Shown here piece after piece: positions 60,825 through 64,000 of a DNA stretch of 64,000 bases (within the stretch, counting starts at the first letter, position 1; every line of letters starts with the position of its first letter). Both the position numbers and the translations under genes were made by a program. This DNA comes from Mycobacterium kubicae (GTDB lineage Bacteria; Actinomycetota; Actinomycetes; Mycobacteriales; Mycobacteriaceae). The notes beneath the pieces are model-generated. The model was not told the DNA's origin. It did not search any database and saw nothing but the letters and a program-made list of their open reading frames with translations. The DNA is taken from assembly GCF_015689175.1 (NCBI RefSeq), contig NZ_CP065047.1, positions 2,480,001-2,544,000 on the forward strand. Direction: 5' to 3'.

Positions 60825-60858
60825 ACCCGCCATACCTCTGGGCTGGGGTATGGCGGGT
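60825..60858 (+). terminator. Stem-loop terminator after the manganese catalase
   Basis: A perfect 12-bp stem, ACCCGCCATACC (60825-60836) and GGTATGGCGGGT (60847-60858), with a 10-base loop, 41 bp after the catalase stop. There is no T-run, which is common for mycobacterial terminators. Confidence 0.75.
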
Positions 60859-60922
60859 CCTGCTGCGGGTGCCCAAGCGGGCCGCTAAGCTGCCTATGAT
60901 CTCCCAGCTGAGCTGGCCGAGT

Positions 60923-60952
60923 TTGTCCAGCATGTATGCAGTCGAGTAGCCT
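60923..60952 (+). promoter_or_regulatory. Candidate housekeeping promoter for rpsA
   Basis: TTGTCC (60923-60928), 18 bases, TAGCCT (60947-60952) resembles a sigma-A promoter. The leader to the rpsA ATG would be about 85 bases, suitable for regulation of an S1 mRNA, though no specific structure was identified. Confidence 0.4.
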
Positions 60953-61045
60953 CGACAGATACCCGTCGATGCTCGATGGCGGGTCACATCAATAACTCAA
61001 GTCCCACGTCCCTACGACTCACCCTGTCCGGAGCAACCCAACAAT

Positions 61046-62491
61046 ATGCCGAGTCCCGCCGTCACCTCGCCGCAAGTAGCCGTCAACGACATTGGCTCCG
61101 CCGAGGACTTTCTCGCAGCAATAGACAAAACGATCAAATATTTCAACGATGGCGACATCGTCGAAGGCACGATCGTCAAAGTTGACCGGGACGAGGTGCT
61201 CCTCGACATCGGCTACAAGACCGAAGGGGTCATCCCCGCCCGCGAGCTCTCCATCAAGCACGACGTCGACCCCAACGAGGTTGTGTCCGTCGGTGACGAG
61301 GTGGAAGCCCTGGTCCTCACCAAGGAGGACAAAGAGGGCCGGCTCATCCTCTCCAAGAAGCGTGCGCAGTACGAGCGCGCCTGGGGCACCATCGAGGCGC
61401 TCAAGGAGAAGGACGAGGCCGTCAAGGGCACGGTCATCGAGGTGGTCAAGGGCGGTCTGATCCTCGACATCGGACTGCGCGGCTTCTTGCCCGCGTCCCT
61501 GGTCGAGATGCGTCGCGTGCGCGACCTGCAGCCCTACATCGGCAAGGAAATCGAAGCCAAGATCATCGAGCTGGACAAGAACCGCAACAACGTGGTGCTG
61601 TCGCGGCGGGCCTGGCTCGAGCAGACCCAGTCCGAGGTGCGCAGCGAGTTCCTCAACCAGCTGCAAAAGGGCGCCATCCGCAAGGGTGTGGTGTCCTCGA
61701 TCGTCAACTTCGGCGCATTCGTCGACCTGGGCGGGGTGGACGGCCTGGTGCACGTCTCCGAGCTGTCCTGGAAGCACATCGACCACCCGTCCGAGGTGGT
61801 TCAGGTGGGCGACGAGGTCACCGTCGAGGTGCTCGACGTCGACATGGACCGCGAGCGGGTGTCGTTGTCGCTCAAGGCAACTCAGGAAGACCCGTGGCGG
61901 CACTTCGCCCGCACCCACGCCATCGGGCAGATCGTCCCCGGCAAGGTCACCAAGCTGGTTCCGTTCGGTGCGTTCGTCCGGGTCGAGGAGGGCATCGAAG
62001 GCCTGGTGCACATCTCCGAGCTGGCCGAGCGCCACGTCGAGGTGCCCGACCAGGTGGTTGCCGTCGGCGACGACGCCATGGTCAAGGTCATCGACATCGA
62101 CCTGGAGCGGCGCCGAATCTCGTTGTCGCTCAAGCAGGCCAACGAGGACTACACCGACGAGTTCGACCCGGCGAAGTACGGCATGGCCGACAGCTACGAC
62201 GAGCAGGGCAACTACATCTTCCCCGAGGGCTTCGACGCCGAAACCAACGAGTGGATGGAAGGTTTCGACGCCCAGCGCAACGAGTGGGAGGCCCGGTACG
62301 CCGAGGCCGAGCGCCGGCACAAGATGCACACCGCGCAGATGGAGAAGTTCGCGGCTGCCGAAGCCGCCGGCCACGGCGGCGGCGACCAGTCGTCGTCCAG
62401 CAGCTCCTCGTCGGAGAAGAGCGCCGGCGGTTCGCTGGCCAGCGACGCGCAGTTGGCCGCCCTGCGGGAAAAGCTCGCCGGCAGCGCGTAA
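61046..62491 (+). CDS. rpsA: 30S ribosomal protein S1
   Basis: A 481-residue protein with four S1 RNA-binding domains, at about residues 34-105, 120-187, 205-275 and 290-362; typical segments are 'GDIVEGTIVKVDRDEVLLDI', 'KGTVIEVVKGGLILDIGLRG', 'KGVVSSIVNFGAFVDLGGVD' and 'PGKVTKLVPFGAFVRVEEGI'. The acidic, then Ser-rich tail ends 'LREKLAGSA'. It helps load mRNA on the ribosome. In M. tuberculosis S1 has also been discussed in relation to trans-translation and pyrazinamide. The ATG at 61046 has no strong RBS (CAACCCAACAAT precedes), which is normal for S1 genes. Confidence 0.97.
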   Translation: MPSPAVTSPQVAVNDIGSAEDFLAAIDKTIKYFNDGDIVEGTIVKVDRDEVLLDIGYKTEGVIPARELSIKHDVDPNEVVSVGDEVEALVLTKEDKEGRLILSKKRAQYERAWGTIEALKEKDEAVKGTVIEVVKGGLILDIGLRGFLPASLVEMRRVRDLQPYIGKEIEAKIIELDKNRNNVVLSRRAWLEQTQSEVRSEFLNQLQKGAIRKGVVSSIVNFGAFVDLGGVDGLVHVSELSWKHIDHPSEVVQVGDEVTVEVLDVDMDRERVSLSLKATQEDPWRHFARTHAIGQIVPGKVTKLVPFGAFVRVEEGIEGLVHISELAERHVEVPDQVVAVGDDAMVKVIDIDLERRRISLSLKQANEDYTDEFDPAKYGMADSYDEQGNYIFPEGFDAETNEWMEGFDAQRNEWEARYAEAERRHKMHTAQMEKFAAAEAAGHGGGDQSSSSSSSSEKSAGGSLASDAQLAALREKLAGSA

Positions 62492-62503
62492 TCCGGTCAG
62501 CGG

Positions 62504-63718
62504 ATGCTGCGGATCGGGCTCACCGGTGGCATTGGCGCCGGGAAATCGGCGCTGTCCGCCACGTTCTCGCAGCGCGGCGGGATCATCGTCGACGGCGATG
62601 TGATAGCCCGCGAGGTAGTCGAGCCAGGCACCGAGGGATTGGCGTCACTCGTCGACGCCTTCGGTGAGGACATCTTGCGCCCGGACGGGGCCTTGGACCG
62701 ACCGGCGTTGGCTGCCAAGGCGTTTCGCGACGACGAAGCGCGCGCGAAGCTCAACGGCATCGTCCACCCGCTGGTCGGGAAGCGGCGAGCGGAGATCATC
62801 GCCGCGGTGTCCCAGGATGCGGTTGTGGTCGAGGACATCCCGCTGCTGGTGGAATCGGGGATGGCGCCGCTGTTTCCGTTGGTGGTCATCGTGCACGCCG
62901 ATGTGGAACTGCGGGTGAAGCGCCTGGTCGAGCAGCGTGGTATGTCCGAAGAGGACGCGCGGGCCCGGATCGCCGCCCAGGCCACGGATGATCAGCGCCG
63001 CGCCGTCGCCGACATCTGGATGGACAATTCGGGTAGCCCAGAGTCGTTGGCCGACCGTGCCCGTGACGTCTGGGACAACCGGATACTTCCGTTCGCGCAC
63101 AACCTCAGCGCGCGCCAGTACGCCCGTGCCCCCGTACGGTTGGTGCCGGCCCATCCCACTTGGGCCGACCAGGCGCGCCGCATCGTCAACCGGCTGAAAA
63201 CCGCATGCGGTCACCGCGCAGTGCGGATCGACCACATCGGGTCGACCGCCGTTCCTGACTTCGACGCCAAGGATGTCATCGATATCCAAATCACCGTCGA
63301 GTCACTGGATGTGGCCGACGAACTGGTCGAACCGTTGCTGGCCGCCGGCTACCCGCGCCTCGAGCACATCATGCAGGATGCCGCCCAGGTCGACCTGCGC
63401 AGCACAACAACGCATTACGATCACAGCGTCAATACGTCGTTGTGGGACAAGCGACTTCACGCCTCCGCGGATCCCGGCCGGCCGACTAACGTGCATATCC
63501 GCGCATTGGGGCGGCCCAATCAGCAATTCGCCCTCCTCTTCGTCGACTGGCTCAAGGCCAACCCGGAGGCGCGCGCCAACTACGCCCAGGTGAAACGGGC
63601 GGCAGCGGATGGCGCCGACGGCGACATCGTCCGTTACGTCACCGCGAAGGAGCCGTGGTTCACCGAGGCCTACCGGCGGGCGTGGGAGTGGGCCGACGCC
63701 ACCGGCTGGACGCCCTGA
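62504..63718 (+). CDS. coaE: Dephospho-CoA kinase fused to a GrpB domain
   Basis: A 404-residue two-domain protein. Residues 1-200 are dephospho-CoA kinase, the last step of coenzyme A synthesis: P-loop 'IGLTGGIGAGKSALSATF', 'IVDGDVIAREVVEPGTEGL', 'HPLVGKRRAEIIAAV' and 'EDIPLLVESGMAPLFPLVVI'. Residues 215-400 are a GrpB/UPF0157 nucleotidyltransferase-fold domain: 'VRLVPAHPTWADQARRIVNR', 'VRIDHIGSTAVPDFDAKDVI' and 'NVHIRALGRPNQQFALLFVD'. The fusion is known in mycobacteria; the GrpB part has no confirmed activity. Starts 12 bp after rpsA. Confidence 0.95.
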   Translation: MLRIGLTGGIGAGKSALSATFSQRGGIIVDGDVIAREVVEPGTEGLASLVDAFGEDILRPDGALDRPALAAKAFRDDEARAKLNGIVHPLVGKRRAEIIAAVSQDAVVVEDIPLLVESGMAPLFPLVVIVHADVELRVKRLVEQRGMSEEDARARIAAQATDDQRRAVADIWMDNSGSPESLADRARDVWDNRILPFAHNLSARQYARAPVRLVPAHPTWADQARRIVNRLKTACGHRAVRIDHIGSTAVPDFDAKDVIDIQITVESLDVADELVEPLLAAGYPRLEHIMQDAAQVDLRSTTTHYDHSVNTSLWDKRLHASADPGRPTNVHIRALGRPNQQFALLFVDWLKANPEARANYAQVKRAAADGADGDIVRYVTAKEPWFTEAYRRAWEWADATGWTP

Positions 63719-63722
63719 ATCC

Positions 63723-64000
63723 ATGCCTTTCGTCACCGACATCCTCGGACCCCGGCGACCTGTCGGTGACGAAACACCACCGCTGGTAGTGGGGCGGCGG
63801 CGACGCACCAGCACCATCGACACCCATCCGGACGAACACCGGGGCTCCGTGGTGGATCTACGCGCTCGTGACGCGGTGGGGGCCGGCGCTGGCGGCGTCG
63901 AGGTGGTGGGCGAAATCCGCATCAGCGCACACCTGAGTGATCAGGTCATCGATGACATCAGTTCGGCGCCGAAGGTGAGCGGTCTGGGCGCACTGCGGGG
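63723..64000 (+). CDS. DUF2889 protein, 5' part (runs off window end)
   Basis: An open frame starting at ATG 63723, 4 bp after coaE, and continuing to the window edge (92 codons seen). The segment 'GRRRRTSTIDTHPDEHRGSV' followed by 'VVDLRARDAVGAGAGGVEVV' fits the start of DUF2889, a family of unknown function whose members begin with an R-R-T-S/T-x-I-D motif. Close spacing suggests co-transcription with coaE. Function is unknown and the C-terminal half is not visible. Confidence 0.7.
   Translation, partial: MPFVTDILGPRRPVGDETPPLVVGRRRRTSTIDTHPDEHRGSVVDLRARDAVGAGAGGVEVVGEIRISAHLSDQVIDDISSAPKVSGLGALR

Overview
The window is chromosomal DNA of a Mycobacterium, most likely a slow-growing non-tuberculous species. 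It has high GC, dense gene packing with 4-base start/stop overlaps, several genes with leaderless-type starts, and a gene order that follows M. tuberculosis H37Rv from about Rv1562c to Rv1632c. Diagnostic members include treXYZ, ripD, bioA-F-D and bioB, nadABC, the his operon with impA, the trp-lgt operon, pykA, a class III adenylate cyclase of the Rv1625c type, pdtaR, polA, rpsA and a coaE-GrpB fusion. Species cannot be fixed from the sequence alone.

Layout. 1-2.6 kb: a flavoprotein gene divergent from a MocR regulator, and a uracil/thymine mismatch glycosylase (mug). 2.6-12.8 kb (minus strand): treX-treY-treZ for trehalose from alpha-glucan, an acyltransferase-3/SGNH protein, the non-catalytic NlpC/P60 protein RipD and a small membrane protein. 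12.9-22.5 kb: biotin synthesis (bioA-bioF-bioD, then bioB with its auxiliary protein), interrupted by an opposite-strand block of four membrane or exported proteins (16.6-20.4 kb) that I regard as the best candidate for an undescribed system. 22.5-28.9 kb: a secreted-type lipase, a Nudix-type NAD regulator divergent from nadABC with a clear palindromic operator, and a deazaflavin-type reductase. 29-35.5 kb: hisD-C-B-H-A-impA-F-I, closed by a strong terminator. 35.6-38.6 kb: accessory DNA, an IS110-family element and a Ser/Thr kinase with an extracellular TPM domain. 38.7-47.4 kb: a cation/proton exchanger, bcp and trpE-membrane protein-trpC-trpB-trpA-lgt. 47.4-53.8 kb: small membrane proteins, a cutinase, pykA, tesB, an HdeD-like protein, adenylate cyclase and an unusual tRNA-Leu(CAA). 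53.8-64 kb: pdtaR, a thiolase/OB-fold pair, polA, a hemerythrin-like protein divergent from a manganese catalase (sigma-F-like promoters on both sides), rpsA, coaE and the start of a DUF2889 gene.

The core is biosynthetic: biotin, NAD, histidine, tryptophan and trehalose. Compared with the remembered H37Rv order, the notable differences are the membrane cluster where H37Rv carries prophage phiRv1, the IS110/kinase insertion after hisI, a cutinase before pykA, the absence of cydABCD between tesB and the cyclase, and the stress pair hemerythrin/Mn-catalase between polA and rpsA. All homology statements are from recognition of the sequences; no database search was run.
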